Positions 1 through 11,660 of a DNA stretch of 64,000 nt are shown piece by piece; position 1 is the first letter of the stretch; each line of letters starts with the position of its first letter. The stretch comes from Cardiocondyla obscurior (lineage: Eukaryota > Arthropoda > Insecta > Hymenoptera > Formicidae), in assembly GCF_019399895.1 (NCBI RefSeq), contig NC_091877.1, forward strand, positions 3,968,001 to 4,032,000. Direction: 5' to 3'. Position numbers and translations under genes: made by a program. The notes below the pieces were generated by a model. That model saw nothing but the letters and a program-made list of their open reading frames with translations. It did not search any database and had not been told where the DNA came from.

Positions 1-667
1 CGCGCATTGTCGCCTCGTCTCGCTCGCGCGTCGTTCTTGTCACCGATTTACACGTCTTCGCCTCGTTTTGCTCGCGCGTTTCTCCTTGTCTTTCAAACAG
101 CCTGGGTCGGGCTTATACTCGCAACGTTAACTCCTTCTTAAAGGTACGCTCCTACTCGCGAAAATTTTCATAAATTTTTATTTTGCTTACAAATAGAAAT
201 TAAGCAAAATCGTAAAAGACTTTTCGATTTCTCTTCCCAAGACTTACCTACTCGCGTAATATTCGAAACATTAACATCTTCTTTAATTCATTATTTAACA
301 ATTTTCCGTTTTACTACCGACTTTTACACAATAAATCAGATTACGATTTAACGATTAATACGTACGTAACCTTTGTGTCATCGAGCAATTTTCGTGTCGG
401 ATTATGTGCGCAAATTAAATAAATAATATTTTCAGACTGGTAGAAACAAGTCTGAACACGTTAAAACAAATCCGGGCACGTCTACGCGATAATTTCGCGG
501 ATTGCGATTTGCCAATCGCTCGCTCGCTTTAATTGAGACATCCCTGGCTACCACATGTATCCGATCGGTAAGACGCTAAATATTTTATTTATTTACTCCG
601 AAACTAGGCTTCAGATAAATTTTTGCAAAATAAAAAATCGTCTTAGAATTTTTTCTAGAATACGTAC
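1..667. other. AT-rich flank, no gene seen
   Basis: The first 120 bases are GC-rich and contain repeated TCGCTCGCGCG-like words; the rest is AT-rich. I see no convincing coding frame, tRNA or complete repeat. The stretch ends at the 4-bp target duplication of the solo LTR. Confidence 0.4.
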
Positions 668-1210
668 TGTTACGTCAGAGGTAGGAAATTTTAAATGGGT
701 TCATTCACCGTTACTCGGATGCTTAGGAAAAAGGCACAAGAGTAGGTAAAGAGGAGGAAATGGCTTGGAGAGCGACGTAACAGCCGATCCTTGCGTGGCG
801 CGTATTTAAAGGGCCACGCGAAAACGCACTAGGAATGGGTTCGAGTCGGTTGAGTGGAGGAACTAGTGCGTAATATTTGTTCTTTTTAGGGAAAGAAATT
901 TAATTCTTATTCCCTGGGATAGAACCAGAGGTGGTTTTCGCAACAAGGGTACCAGGGTTAAAAATAAATAATTGATTCAGAAATTCCAATAGTGAAATGC
1001 GTAATTTTAATCTTAATTAGAATACAAATTTTGAATAGAAATATAGTTTAAATGAATTTAAAGAGATTATGAGGTAAAAAGAGAGAGGAAAAGGGCTTAA
1101 TAAAAGATATAATTTAAACATTTTAAATATAAAAAAAAAAATGAAAGATAATGAATTACGAATAAAATAATAAAAAAAAAACTAACAATAATAATAGCGA
1201 TTGGTGAACA

Positions 1211-2440
1211 TTATTCTAGATTAATTTCTATGATTTCGGTTATCCTGGCCGTCGACCTCGGGAATACCCTGTCGATCAACCTGATCGGAGCCAGGAAGGG
1301 ATGTTCTACTCCGGGATAGTAAATGAGGATATTATGGTCAGGAGTCGCTCTCCTGGCTTCCCTCCTGATCTCCTCGGGGTCAAAGGAATCAGGGCCTATT
1401 GTATAGGCCCTTTCGGGGAAGGGATCCGTCCACGGAGTGCAGGTGCTCCGGAAAAGTTCGAGGAGAGGATCTACGACCTCACTCTGTTCCTCTTGCTCCT
1501 CCACGAACTCTACGCTCGGGACGGGGGAAGGGGAACGTTCCGGGCTGTCAGACTCATGCCAAGAGACGGTCTCATCTTCAGCAAAAGAGTCGACCTCCTC
1601 GGGTTCCCCAGGGTAAGGAGTCGGTGAGCGGACGGGAGAAGAGCATGCCTGAGGAGGAACTCCAGGAGAAGGTCCGGACGAGTTCAAAGAAACGTCCGGA
1701 GTATAGGAGGGAGTAGTGGGGCGGAACAGCTCCGGGTCAGGTTGAAGGGGCGAGGTCGATCTCGGACGCGACGGCGATGGTGTTCGCCCCGGAGTATTCT
1801 CTTCCGTTTCTAAATCTTCGTGGCTAATTGGCGAGTTGGGAGGCACGGAAGGCAGAGGAGACCATGAACGCTCAGTTCTGAGTTTCGGAGGTTCCGGTGT
1901 GACCTCCCTTGGCGCTGCCGCGAATAAGAACTGAACAAAGAAGCTTTGAACCAGTTCTCGCAACTCGCGTATTTTTCGATTTCTTCGGGCGCGACTTTTC
2001 TTGATGGATCGAAGATTTCTTGATTCCACTAAAAGGTATCAATTTGAGTTTAATTTTAATGAAATGATTAAAGCGGGAAATATGTCAGGGTAACACGCCG
2101 CATTCTTCCTTCCGGATCTCTCAATAGATCGCTTCGAAAATTCTCCCGGTAGCTCTGTCCGGATAGGCCATCACTCGAGCTAAGGTTTAGATAGTCACCA
2201 TTTACTGGCAGCATATCGTAACCTCTGACAGGAGGAGTCCCATTAACCGAACCGAATCAAGGGAGAATCCAAAGGATACTAGAGAGATACCTACTTCGGA
2301 AAGCGCAAACGGCACCTTGGCATAACCCACGTCATTCATTTTTCAAGAATAAGAATTTAAGAACTTTAGAATTTTAGTGGAATCATTTAAAAAGGGGGAG
2401 AGAGAGAGTAATGAGGTTAAATGAAATAATGAGACTTACT
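1211..2440 (-). CDS. LTR-embedded accessory protein, 272 aa, two exons, spliced AUG
   Basis: Function unknown. The long frame occupies 1211-2028, but its first codon in genomic DNA is GTG, directly behind an acceptor reading TTTTAG|TGGAATC. A consensus donor (AAAA|GTAAGT) lies upstream at 2439. Joining base 2440 (A) to 2028 gives AAAATGGAA, an AUG in frame in a good start context; the intron is 2029-2439. The protein has a basic N-terminus (residues about 5-25), a hydrophobic helix-like stretch near 27-40, a long Pro/Ser/Glu-rich segment with SPSP and TPSYTP motifs, and a conserved C-terminal block of about 65 residues containing YYPGVEHPFLAP and VFPRSTAR. A 276-aa relative lies at 59444-60715. 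I know of no matching family. Confidence 0.75.
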
Positions 2441-2551
2441 TTTCGATGTCTTCGGTTGCTTCTTGGACGAGTCCCTTGCAACTTCTTTATTAAGATCGGC
2501 TCAGCACAAGTCACACACAGTATCAATGATATAATCGAGGTGAAATTCAGA

Positions 2552-2594
2552 GACTGAATGAGAGCGAGTCCCGCAGGAACACGCGGTTTAATAA
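2552..2594 (-). promoter_or_regulatory. Putative LTR promoter (TATA-like plus initiator)
   Basis: On the minus strand a TTATTAAA box (2587-2594) lies about 33 bases upstream of TCAGTC (2552-2557), an arthropod-type initiator. The 112 or so bases from there to the donor at 2439 would be exon 1 and contain no ATG. The related LTR has TTATAAAA at the corresponding place (60841-60850). Confidence 0.5.
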
Positions 2595-3415
2595 CCTCGG
2601 AAAAGGGGTGGGCTAGCGCCGGATTTCCATTTTTGGAAAAGTCAGTGCTCTGATTTGGCGGCCATGTCCCTCCACTTTTCCTTTTTTTTAATTATTGGTT
2701 ACTCCGATCTTATCCCTTCTCTGATTTTCTTAAGCTCTAGTTTTCGTCCTTAGCTTTTTTAATTAGTGGTGTGGAGTTCCCGATATCTATTGGCTCGAGA
2801 GAAAAACTCGGTTGTACGAAACTTCGCCCGCATGGCTTCCCCTTCCAACCTTCCAGAATATTGTCATTAATAGTCGGGGAAAAATTCCTAAGGACCCCCC
2901 TTTTCGTTATCACCGGGTCGCGTTTGTTTATGGGATCCGGTCGCGTGTCATATTCTTATGACTGTGGAGCTTTCACCCTCTTTATTTACGTTTCGTAGTC
3001 GCGGTCTCAAGTGCTTCACTTATCGCCAGATATTTGATATTGATTCCAAATTGTTTTAGGTTCCTTCTAATATTCTTTAAAGAGTCTTCTGTTTATATTT
3101 CCCGTTGGTATCTATGCTGTGATTGTTCTTAAGTTTCATTTAAGCATCCGGCGATAAGAATTTCAGAGTGTAAATTATTTCTTCTGAAAGCTTGGAAGTT
3201 CTCTCTCGTCACCAAATAGTCACGGTTTACTCCTTTTATCTAATTTATTGAACGCGTGTCGGAAAAAAGGAGATGTGGAGTCCGAGGACGTAACAGTACC
3301 TTCAGGGACTATACATATACTTGTTTTGAATCACCCTGTATATGCGCATTATCAAAATTGATAATTTTTAAAAATCGTTCTAATACAATTAATTTTGCTA
3401 CATGGAGTTTTGTTT

Positions 3416-4008
3416 TGTTCGGAACGGAATTAAACGCGTTTATTTTTGTCTCTGTACACCTGTACGAGAGATCCCGCGGTAGCTCGCTTTGTTGTCAGGC
3501 TTCAGCATCGAGCTAATGTTTAGATCGCTTCGGCCGCCCTTGATCGAGTTATCGCCGGATCGCTCCGGTTTTGGCGAGAATCTTGTTGTCAAGACGGAGC
3601 GGTCTGGCGGCCGACCCTGGGCGGTCCGGCGAGCGGAGAGGGTCTCTCGACCGGGAAGAATTTCCCGATCGATCGACGGACCAGTCAGTCGCACCAGCAC
3701 TCGCGAAACATCAAGATAATTGTAGCTTGCATTGTTATCCTTTTGAACTTTCGCTTCAACTTAGGCTGTCGCTTGCAGCAAAAAGAATACGACGCGAAGC
3801 CGTCGCGTATCGCATGTCAAAAAAACTACTGTAAATAGTCTCGTTGTAAATAGATAGTGCTCGTCTAAATTTAGATTTTCAATTTATTAAATTCCCGACT
3901 TATTCTCAATTTCTTGCGTCCGCCAAAAAAAGGGAGAAATCGCTTGTCTCTTCGGTGAAAAGCCGGATTAATTCGCGGAAAGACTGCGCCGATTTCTAGT
4001 ATTGAACA
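3416..4008 (+). repeat. BEL/Pao 5-prime LTR
   Basis: Starts TGTTCGGAAC and ends TTGAACA. Near-identical to 9403-9995 at a constant offset of 5987 bases. Short frames on both strands inside it are shadows that recur in the other copy. Confidence 0.92.
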
Positions 4009-4009
4009 T

Positions 4010-4029
4010 TGGTCCTTCGAGCCGGATTC
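4010..4029 (+). other. Primer binding site for tRNA-Tyr
   Basis: Two bases after the 5-prime LTR, TGGTCCTTCGAGCCGGATTC is complementary to the 3-prime end of an arthropod-type tRNA-Tyr including CCA. This is from remembered tRNA-Tyr acceptor and T-arm sequence (CTCGAAGGA end), not from a search. Confidence 0.8.
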
Positions 4030-4086
4030 CGAGAACGTGAATTAGCGACTGTGTGCAGTGCCGTGTGTTAGCCGAAGAGAAAGAGA

Positions 4087-7000
4087 ATGAGCTTGGAGCT
4101 CGACGGTCTTGTTCGCGCCCAGGGCGAACTGCTTGGGCGGATTAGTCGGGCCTACGACAATCTGCGGAAGTCGGGCGCGGCTAAGACGACGCTCGGGTTG
4201 TTGGAGGCGCGTCTTAGTGGCCTTGAAAGCAACTGGTCAAAATTCGAGGCCAATCACCAAAAGATCCTCAGTTCTATAAAAAAGGACGAGGATCTCGACT
4301 ATCTCAAGCAAGGAACATTAGCGACCGCCGAAGAAGCGTTCCTAGACCAGAGAGCAATCTTTTTGGATCTTTTGCGATCCTACAAGGCCAAGGAGAAGGA
4401 GACGGGAACAAAAGAGACGGAAGGGGCTAAGGCTGCATGCCGAGCTGCGCGAACGCAAATCCAGGTGCCGACCTTCTCCGGGAGGTATGAGGATTGGCCA
4501 GCTTTCCGGGACCTGTTTTCTTCGGTCGTCATCCACGATAAAACGTTGTCGCCAGTGGAGCGGCTCCACTTCTTGAAGACGTCCCTGAAGGGTGAGGCCG
4601 AATTACTAATCCGTCACGTTCCGGTGACGAACGCGAATTTTGAGCGGTCGTGGAAGCTTGTCACGGACTATTACGACAAGCCCCGTCATCTCGTCCGCGC
4701 TTATCTCGACAATTTTCTAGCCGTGCCAAAATTGAAACGCGAATCAGCTGAGGATCTCCGCCAGCTATTCCACACGCTGCGTTCGACCGTAAATTCTCTC
4801 GAGAGTATTGGCCGGCCTATTTCGAGTAGCGAGGATTTGTTCGTGCACCTCGCCGTCAATTTGCTCGATCCGCAGACGCGCCGTGAGTGGGAACGAACGA
4901 TAAACGAATCCAACACACCGCCGGAGTACGCGACTCTGGAGACGTTTTTAGAACGCTGTCTCCACACGCTGGAGGCAGTCGCCGTGAATAAAACCGAGAA
5001 CGCGATCTCGCGACCGGCCGGTGCCGCGGCCAAGCAAACGCGAAACCACGCAGCTCGAAAGACGGAAGCTAAGCCGGAGAAAAAATCGGGCCGCTGCGCG
5101 CTCTGCACCCGAGATCATTTCCTTCTTTTCTGCGAGGAGTACCGGAGGAAGAGCCCTGCCGAAAAACTGGCTGTGGTCCGTGATCGCAAACTGTGCCTAA
5201 ATTGCCTCGGGCAGCATCAGGTCTCTGCGTGCGAGTCGAAAAAGAATTGCGCGGCGTGCGGCTCGCGCCACCATTCGAGCGTTCACGACGTGTGTCGCGT
5301 GGAGGAGGCGTGCGTTACGAGTCAAGCGGCGGGCGGTTCGCGCGCGCGAGTATCCGCCGTATTGTTGGCGACCGCGCGGGTTTTGGTGGCCGATCGCTTC
5401 GGTAAGCAGCACCTTGTTCGCGCTCTGATCGACCAGGGCTCCGAGTGTTCCATGGTTTCGGAGCGGCTCGCGCAGCGGCTGAGAATAGAGCGAGCTCCCG
5501 CCGCCGTCTCGGTCTTCGGTATCGGTGGCAACAAGGCGGCGATGTCGCATTCCTGCGTGCAGATCTCCGTCTCCCGACGCACGAGCGGCCCGGCTCTGCG
5601 CGTGAAGGCCTTCGTGCTTCCCCGGTTGACGGCTTACGCCGGGAAGCTGGATTCACCTGTCGGACCGTGGCCTCATCTTCTCGGGTTGGAGCTGGCCGAT
5701 CCCGAGTACGCCGCCGCGGACGCCGTAGACCTCCTATTCGGCGCGGAGGTATTTGCTTCGATTATTCTGCCGGGTCTGAAGAAAGGTGGCCCGTCGCATC
5801 CGGTTGCTCAAAATACAAGCCTCGGCTGGATATTGTCGGGTCAGGTGGGCGATTCGCTGCACGCCCACCCCCCGCGCTCCTTTCAATGCCGGATTGACGA
5901 CGAGCTTATGAGCCTGGTGAGAGGCTTCTGGGCGCAGGAAGAGCTGGGTGCTGATCGGTTGACCCCGTCGGCAGAGGATGAATCGTGCGAACGTCACTTT
6001 CGCGAGACGCACTCTCGCGCGCCCGACGGCCGGTATCGCGTTCGACTGCCCTTCCGGCTCCCACTGCCCGACTTTTCCGGTACCAGGCGGCTGGCGTTGC
6101 GGATGCTCGAGCAGACCGAAAGGAAGTTTCGTCGCGACACGAAGTTTCAAGAAGCGTACCGCGACTTCATGCAACAGTACGAGAACCTGGGGCACATGAC
6201 CGCCGCGTGCGACGACGCCAATGCGACGAGCCAGCCGTGTTATCTTCCGCACCACGGCGTGCTGCGGGAATCTAGCGCTACCACGAAGCTGCGGGTGGTT
6301 TTTAACGGCTCGGCCCTCGGATCTTCTGCTGGATCCTTAAATCAGTTTCTCATGACTGGTGCGAACCTACTGCCTGCTCTGGCAGACGTACTTCTGCGGT
6401 GGCGACGTCATCGATTCGCCGTGGCGGCGGACATTGAGAAAATGTACCGCCAGATCGAGGTCGACTCCCGCGACCGCGACTTTCAGCGATTCTTTGGAGG
6501 GGCAATTCGGAGTCGGAAATTCGCGAATTCCAGCTGAATACCGTGACGTACGGGCTCTCCTGCGCCCCGTTCCTGGCGATTCGCACCCTTCGGCAGCTGG
6601 CTGACGACGACGGTACTGCCTGGCCGTTGGCGGCAGCAGCCTTGATCAAGGACACCTACATGGATGATGTCCTCACCGGGGGGCCGACCATCGAGGCCGC
6701 CCGGGAAATTCGGTTGCAGCTTACACGACTCTGCAGGGCGGGCGGATTCCCCCTGCGAAAGTGGTCGGCCAGCGATCCGGCGATTTTGGACGGCATCAGC
6801 GACGAGGACCTGCTGCGTCGAGAGCCACTTTGGTGGCTCCCTTCCGAGGGGCACCTCACCTTGGGCCTTCGGTGGCTCCCGTGCCGCGATGACTTCTCCT
6901 TCGCCGCTCCGCGGCTGCCTCTTGAGATTATTTCGCGACGTTCCGTGTTGTCGCTCGCGGCACGTCTGTTCGATCCGTTGGGCTGGCTGGCTCCCGCCAC

Positions 7001-9236
7001 TTCCTTGGCGAAGATTTGGATCCAGTCGACCTGGCTTTTGAGCGTCGACTGGGATGCGCCCCTCCCGGAGGCGCACGCTTTTCGCTGGAGGTCGTTTCAC
7101 TCGGAGATGTCGATCCTGGAGGACATTCGCGTGCCGCGATGGATGGGCTACGGGGAGGCCGAGACGACGTCAGTCGTCCACGGTTTTGCTGATGCGTCGG
7201 AGCGAGCTTTCGCCGCCGTCGTGTACCTGAGGTCCGCGGCCCCCTCCGGCGAGGTCAAGGTTCGACTGCTCGCAGCCAAGACGAAAGTCGCGCCCCTGAA
7301 GCCCGTTACGCTGCCCCGACTTGAACTGTGCGCTTCCGCGCTTCTCGCTAAATTTGCCGCACATTAGCGCGAAGTTTTATGTTTAAGAGAACCTCCGGTC
7401 CTCTGGTCGGACTCCACAGTAACGCTGGGCTGGATCCAGGGTCATCCGAGCCAATGGAAGACGTACATCGCCAACAGAGTCAGCGAAATTCAGACGTCAG
7501 TCCCTGATGCAGTTTGGAGGCACATTCCAGGCCGCGACAATCCGGCGGATTGCGCGTCAAGAGGCTTCCTTCCAGCCGAGCTGCGGGATCACGGGCTCTG
7601 GTGGACCGGTCCCTTCTGGCTGTGCCGAGCTCCGGAGGAGTGACCCGCACCGGCAAACGCCGCGGAGCCGTCTGACCTGTCCGAGCGTCGGACTCATGCT
7701 CACGTATCTCGTGCCAACGACGTTGGAGCCCCCGAGAACGAGATGTTAACGCGCTTCTCGGATCTGAGGAGACTCTGCCGAGTCACTGCGTGGTGCCTTC
7801 GCTGGCGCTCTCGGAAAATGCCGACGACCTTGGAGCCCGCCCGGCCGAGGTTCCTCACCGTCGAGGAGCTCGAAGAGGCCCGACTCCGCTGGATGCGGGC
7901 CGTGCAGCGTTCGCACTTCCACGAGGAGCTTGCATCGCTGGGGTCCGGCCGGCCGGTGGCGCCCCGCGTAGGGCTCGATAAGCTCAGTCCGTTTCAGGAC
8001 GACCGAGGGCTGCTGCGGGTGGGCGGCCGCTTGGCGAACTCCGCTCTTCCGTATGATCGCAAGCATCCGGTGATCTTGCCGTGCGATTCCCACTTGACTC
8101 GGCTTGTGGTGGAGGCCTGTCATCACCGCGTCTTGCACGGGGGCGTTCAGTTGACACTTAGCGCTCTCCGTTTAGATTACTGGGTTCCTCGGGGGCGATC
8201 CTTAGTTAAAAAAGTACTGTTTCGTTGCGTGACTTGCGTTCGTTGGCGCGCATCGTCCCCTCAACCGCTGATGGGAAACCTTCCCTCTCCTAGAGTCACC
8301 CCTTCGCGGCCCTTCCTCCATACGGGTTTAGATTACGCCGGGCCCGTCTGGCTCCGGTCCGCGAGGGGTCGAGGGCAGCACGCGAGTAAGGGTTTCCTCG
8401 TCATTTTTGTCTGTATGAGCTCGCGAGCCGTTCACTTGGATGTAGCCTCTGACTATTCGGCCGACGCTGTCGTGGCCGCTTTACGTCGTCTTATGGCTCG
8501 TCGAGGCGTTTGTCACACTATCTACAGCGATTGCGGGACGAACTTTGTGGGCGCGGACGCGCAACTCCGTCAATTGTTTGCCGCGAGCCATCGAGAAGCG
8601 CAGCGTATGGCCCACCTGGTGGCCGGCGATAAAATCCGGTGGCGATTTAACCCCCCCGCGGCGCCGAACTTCGGGGGGTTATGGGAGGCCGCGGTCAAGT
8701 CGGCTAAGCACCATCTGAGAAGATTGATCGGAGAAAATCGGTTAACTTTCGAGGAGATGTCAACTCTCCTCGCGCAAATCGAATCGTGTTTAAATTCGCG
8801 GCCGCTCGCCGCTCTCTCGGATGATCCGGCCGACTTGACCGCCCTTACCCCGGGTCATTTCTTGATAGGCGAGCCTTTGTTAGCGATCCCGGAGCCGTCG
8901 CTGTCTCCTGAGCCTGCGAGTCGCCTGTCTCGCTGGCGGCTTTTACAACAAATCAAGGACCATTTCTGGGACCGTTGGTCCCGCGAGTACCTGCACTCGT
9001 TGGCCCACCGGCCGAAGTGGACCAAACAGTCCGAGGAAATTCAGGTTGGACGCCTCTGCTTGCTCCGAAGTGAGGCGACGCCTCCTACTCGTTGGCCCTT
9101 AGCGCGCGTCGTCGAGCTAATCCCGGGTGGCGATGGCTCAATTCGCGTCGTCCGCGTACGAACCGCGACCAACGAATTAACTCGCCCCGTTAACAAACTT
9201 GTATTATTGCCCGCTAGCGAAAAATTCGGGGATTGA
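4087..9236 (+). pseudogene. BEL/Pao gag-pro-pol polyprotein, broken
   Basis: Starts at ATG 4087. The first frame gives gag with an N-terminal coiled-coil-like region, a retrotransposon gag domain (about residues 120-290), Cys/His knuckles near 340-400 (CALC, CLNC, CAAC) and a protease-like ALIDQGSECSM near 5425. RT follows, with YMDD at 6657-6668; RNase H and integrase come later, with His/Cys zinc ligands near 8100-8240, SDCGTNFVG near 8528 and NFGGLWEA near 8660. Breaks: an apparent one-base deletion near 6491, which ends the first frame at 6537; a TAG at 7365-7367; and a TGA at 7641-7643. Reading continues in the same frame after both stops to 9236. Such elements make one polyprotein, so this copy cannot make its own integrase. 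Confidence 0.9.
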
Positions 9237-9402
9237 GGCAATTGTATTTGAGCTCTTGCTCGAGATCGAGTTGTTTAATTTTTTCTTTTTTTTGTTGATG
9301 AATTTTGCCTTGTAAAACGATGGAATGTTAATTTGTTCCTTCCTATAACGCCTCGCTTAGCTGCTCGCGCGCCGATTCCCCGTTCGGGAAAGGCGGGCGG
9401 GG

Positions 9403-9995
9403 TGTTCGGAACGGAATTAAACGCGTTTATTTTTGTCTCTGTACACCTGTACGAGAGATCCCGCGGTAGCTCGCTTTGTTGTCAGGCTTCAGCACCGAGC
9501 TAATGTTTAGATCGCTTCGGTCGCCCTTGATCGAGTTATCGCCGGATCGCTCCGGTTTTGGCGAGAATCTTGTTGTCAAGACGGAGCGGTCTGGCGGCCG
9601 ACCCTGGGCGGCCCGGCGAGCGGAGAGGGTCTCTCGACCGGGAAGAATTTCCCGATCGATCGACGGACCAGTCAGTCGCACCAGCACTCGCGAAAGATCA
9701 AGATAATTGTAGCTTGCATTGTTATCCTTTTGAACTTTCGCTTCAACTTAGGCTGTCGCTTGCAGCAAAAAGAATACGACGCGAAGCCGTCGCGTATCGC
9801 ATGTCAAAAAAACTACTGTAAATAGTCTCGTTGTAAATAGATAGTGCTCGTCTAAATTTAGATTTTCAATTTATTAAATTCCCGACTTATTCTCAATTTC
9901 TTGCGTCCGCCAAAAAAAGGGAGAAATCGCTTGTCTCTTCGGTGAAAAGCCGGATTAATTCACGGAAAGACTGCGCCGATTTCTAGTATTGAACA
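9403..9995 (+). repeat. BEL/Pao 3-prime LTR
   Basis: Copy of 3416-4008. It is preceded by a G-rich run (GGCGGGCGGGG, 9392-9402) that can serve as polypurine tract and is followed by the TGTTT duplication. Confidence 0.92.
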
Positions 9996-10077
9996 TGTTT
10001 ACTTCTGAAAACTTCGTGTATAAATAAATAAATTAATTAAATAAAACTGCTTATCTGGGACCTTATATCATTTTTAG

Positions 10078-10361
10078 CCCACCAGGTACTGGAAAGACCG
10101 CAACTCTAGTGGAAGCTATATATCAAGTAATTTATTGAACTTAATACTTAACATTTGGTAATGTATTTTTTGTAAACTTTATTTTTTTTTAATTCTTTAT
10201 TTTATTTTACTTTTTTGTTGATAGATTGTCAAAAAATTTCCAACGAAGAATGTATTAGTGTGTACAGCGTCTAATGCAGCAGCCGATGTAATAACAAAAA
10301 GATTGTTGGACATTATTCCAACAGATTTAATACATAGAATGTATAGCGCAAGTAAAGAATG
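10078..10361 (+). pseudogene. Armitage/MOV10-like RNA helicase fragment, two exons
   Basis: Exon A is 10078-10126, between an acceptor TTTTTAG and a donor GTAATT. It encodes the Walker A motif PPGTGKT followed by ATLVEAIYQ. Exon B is 10225-10361, between GATAG and GTAAGT. It encodes KNVLVCTASNAAADVITKRL, the motif Ia region typical of UPF1-like SF1 helicases of the MOV10/Armitage branch. Phases match across the intron. In that family the protein acts in small-RNA silencing (Armitage in the piRNA pathway). No other helicase exons are recognisable on either side, and the BEL element ends 78 bases upstream. It may be a dispersed fragment or an interrupted host gene. Confidence 0.65.
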
Positions 10362-10974
10362 GTAAGTCTCATTTTTGGTTTAACTTAATAATTTAATATA
10401 TATATTTTTAGTTTTAAGTAGAGATTTTTAAACTTTATTACGCAATTAAATTTTTTATCTTTAAATCTAGTTTTTATTAATAATAACATATATTACTTAA
10501 TTGCGGTATAAATTTTACAATAAGGAACGTATAATTAACTCGAACTAAGCTCAGTTTATTGTAAAATAGGAAGGACATAGACAAAAAGATTTGACCATAT
10601 CCTTTTTCTAAATAAATTTAATCAATTAACTTCGCTTTTAATTAGTTAAATCACGATACGGGCCCACCTGTCAAATTGCATGGGTTCCACCATATTGGCT
10701 TTTCGCTAAATGTGCCGCAAAATGTGCTATATACCACATTTAGCGGCACATTTAGCAAAAGCCTATAAATGTGCTATAAAAGTGGGTTCTGAATAATTTT
10801 TTCAAGATAAAAGCGCACATTTAGGCTAAAAGTGACTGTCACTTTTAAAGGTGCCTCTAAATGTGAGCTCTGAATAAGACCACATTTATAAAACCACATT
10901 TATTGTTAAAAATTCATAATTCTTGTAATGACAATGATATACTCGGGTACGGAATATATAAACAACATTTTTTT
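10362..10974. other. AT-rich spacer with a short palindrome
   Basis: No coding signal. Around 10698-10762 an inverted pair of about 21 bases (GGCTTTTCGCTAAATGTGCC and its complement) forms a potential hairpin, and related AAATGTG words recur to about 10900. This suggests a degenerate MITE. Confidence 0.4.
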
Positions 10975-11320
10975 GCCGCTGTGAAGTTAGCACCTGATTT
11001 TCAGAATTTCGAAAATTATTTTACAGTACTATTAGCACTCGCGAGAGTACTAGAGTTCCTTATAGTTGTTATACAGAGTACCGATAATTTACATTTAAAA
11101 AATGAGGTGCTAACTTCCCGTAGCACCGCAAGTTGCAAAAAAAGTAATTTTCTTTACGGGATTTTACAGTACTTTAAGAGTACTATAGTTCTTGATACTT
11201 TTTATATCGAGTACTGCCGACTTAAAATTATTAAACAACTTTTTAAACTCATTGTCAGCACCTCATGTTTGTAAAGTGTAAGGTGCTGACATTTCCTAGC
11301 GGTTTTTTGGCAGTACTCGA
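10975..11320 (+). repeat. Left TIR of the MULE-like transposon
   Basis: Inverted counterpart of 18309-18658, with stretches of tens of bases identical. It contains repeated AGTACT words and the direct pair AGGTGCTGAC/AGGTGCTAAC. Confidence 0.8.
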
Positions 11321-11497
11321 TTGTTGCTATTAACTCGGGGTTTCCAATACATTGTTTAAAAATCGAAAAGTAGTCATTTTAATTGTTTAAACAATTAAAA
11401 TAATAATATTTCTAATATACATTACAACTTGGAAAGAAACATGTGCCCGCGATTCACGCGGGCCGGCTGCTGCTGGTAGCCAAATTCCCATCACTGT

Positions 11498-11660
11498 TAT
11501 AGGTATGGGTGGAGGCACGATTGTTTCGTCTCGTGCCGATACGATAACAGCCGAGCACGATTGTCTTATTGTTAAACCGACGCGTGGGGGTACGAAAACG
11601 GACTCGGCTGTTATCGTATCGGCTCGAGACGAGACGATCGTGCCTCCACCCATACCTATA
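11498..11660. mobile_element. Palindromic MITE, 163 bp
   Basis: Begins TATAGGTATGGGTGGAGGC and ends with its complement. Arms of about 60 bp surround a short loop. Ends and size suggest a non-autonomous Tc1/mariner-type element inserted at TA. It sits inside the MULE-like transposon, upstream of the transposase. Confidence 0.7.

Larger units (their letters stand above)
668..3295 (-). mobile_element. Solo LTR (2.63 kb) containing a spliced gene
   Basis: The block begins TGTTACGTC and ends GACGTAACA, a perfect 9-bp inverted end. It is flanked on both sides by GTAC (664-667 and 3296-3299), a 4-bp target site duplication. No internal retroelement sequence adjoins it, so it is a solo LTR left by recombination. 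It aligns over its whole length with the LTR at 58884-61596, which lies next to a polypurine tract and an internal region, and this sets the minus orientation. Coding parts are much better conserved than the rest. LTRs are usually 0.2-1 kb and non-coding, so the size and the embedded gene are unusual. Confidence 0.85.
3411..10000 (+). mobile_element. BEL/Pao LTR retrotransposon, full length but defective
   Basis: Two 593-bp direct LTRs (3416-4008 and 9403-9995, TGTTC...GAACA) bracket a gag-pol region. The 5-bp duplication TGTTT occurs at 3411-3415 and 9996-10000. By eye the LTRs differ at only about five positions, so the insertion is young. The primer site matches tRNA-Tyr. Domain order gag zinc knuckles, protease, RT, RNase H, integrase and the integrase motifs place it in BEL/Pao. 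Confidence 0.93.

Noticed and set aside
1301..1716. Plus-strand frames of about 105 codons
   Set aside because: They lie antisense to the LTR accessory gene, and the conserved reading is on the minus strand.
5193..6275. Several Arg/Ala-rich frames on both strands
   Set aside because: GC-rich shadows of the BEL gag-pol frame.
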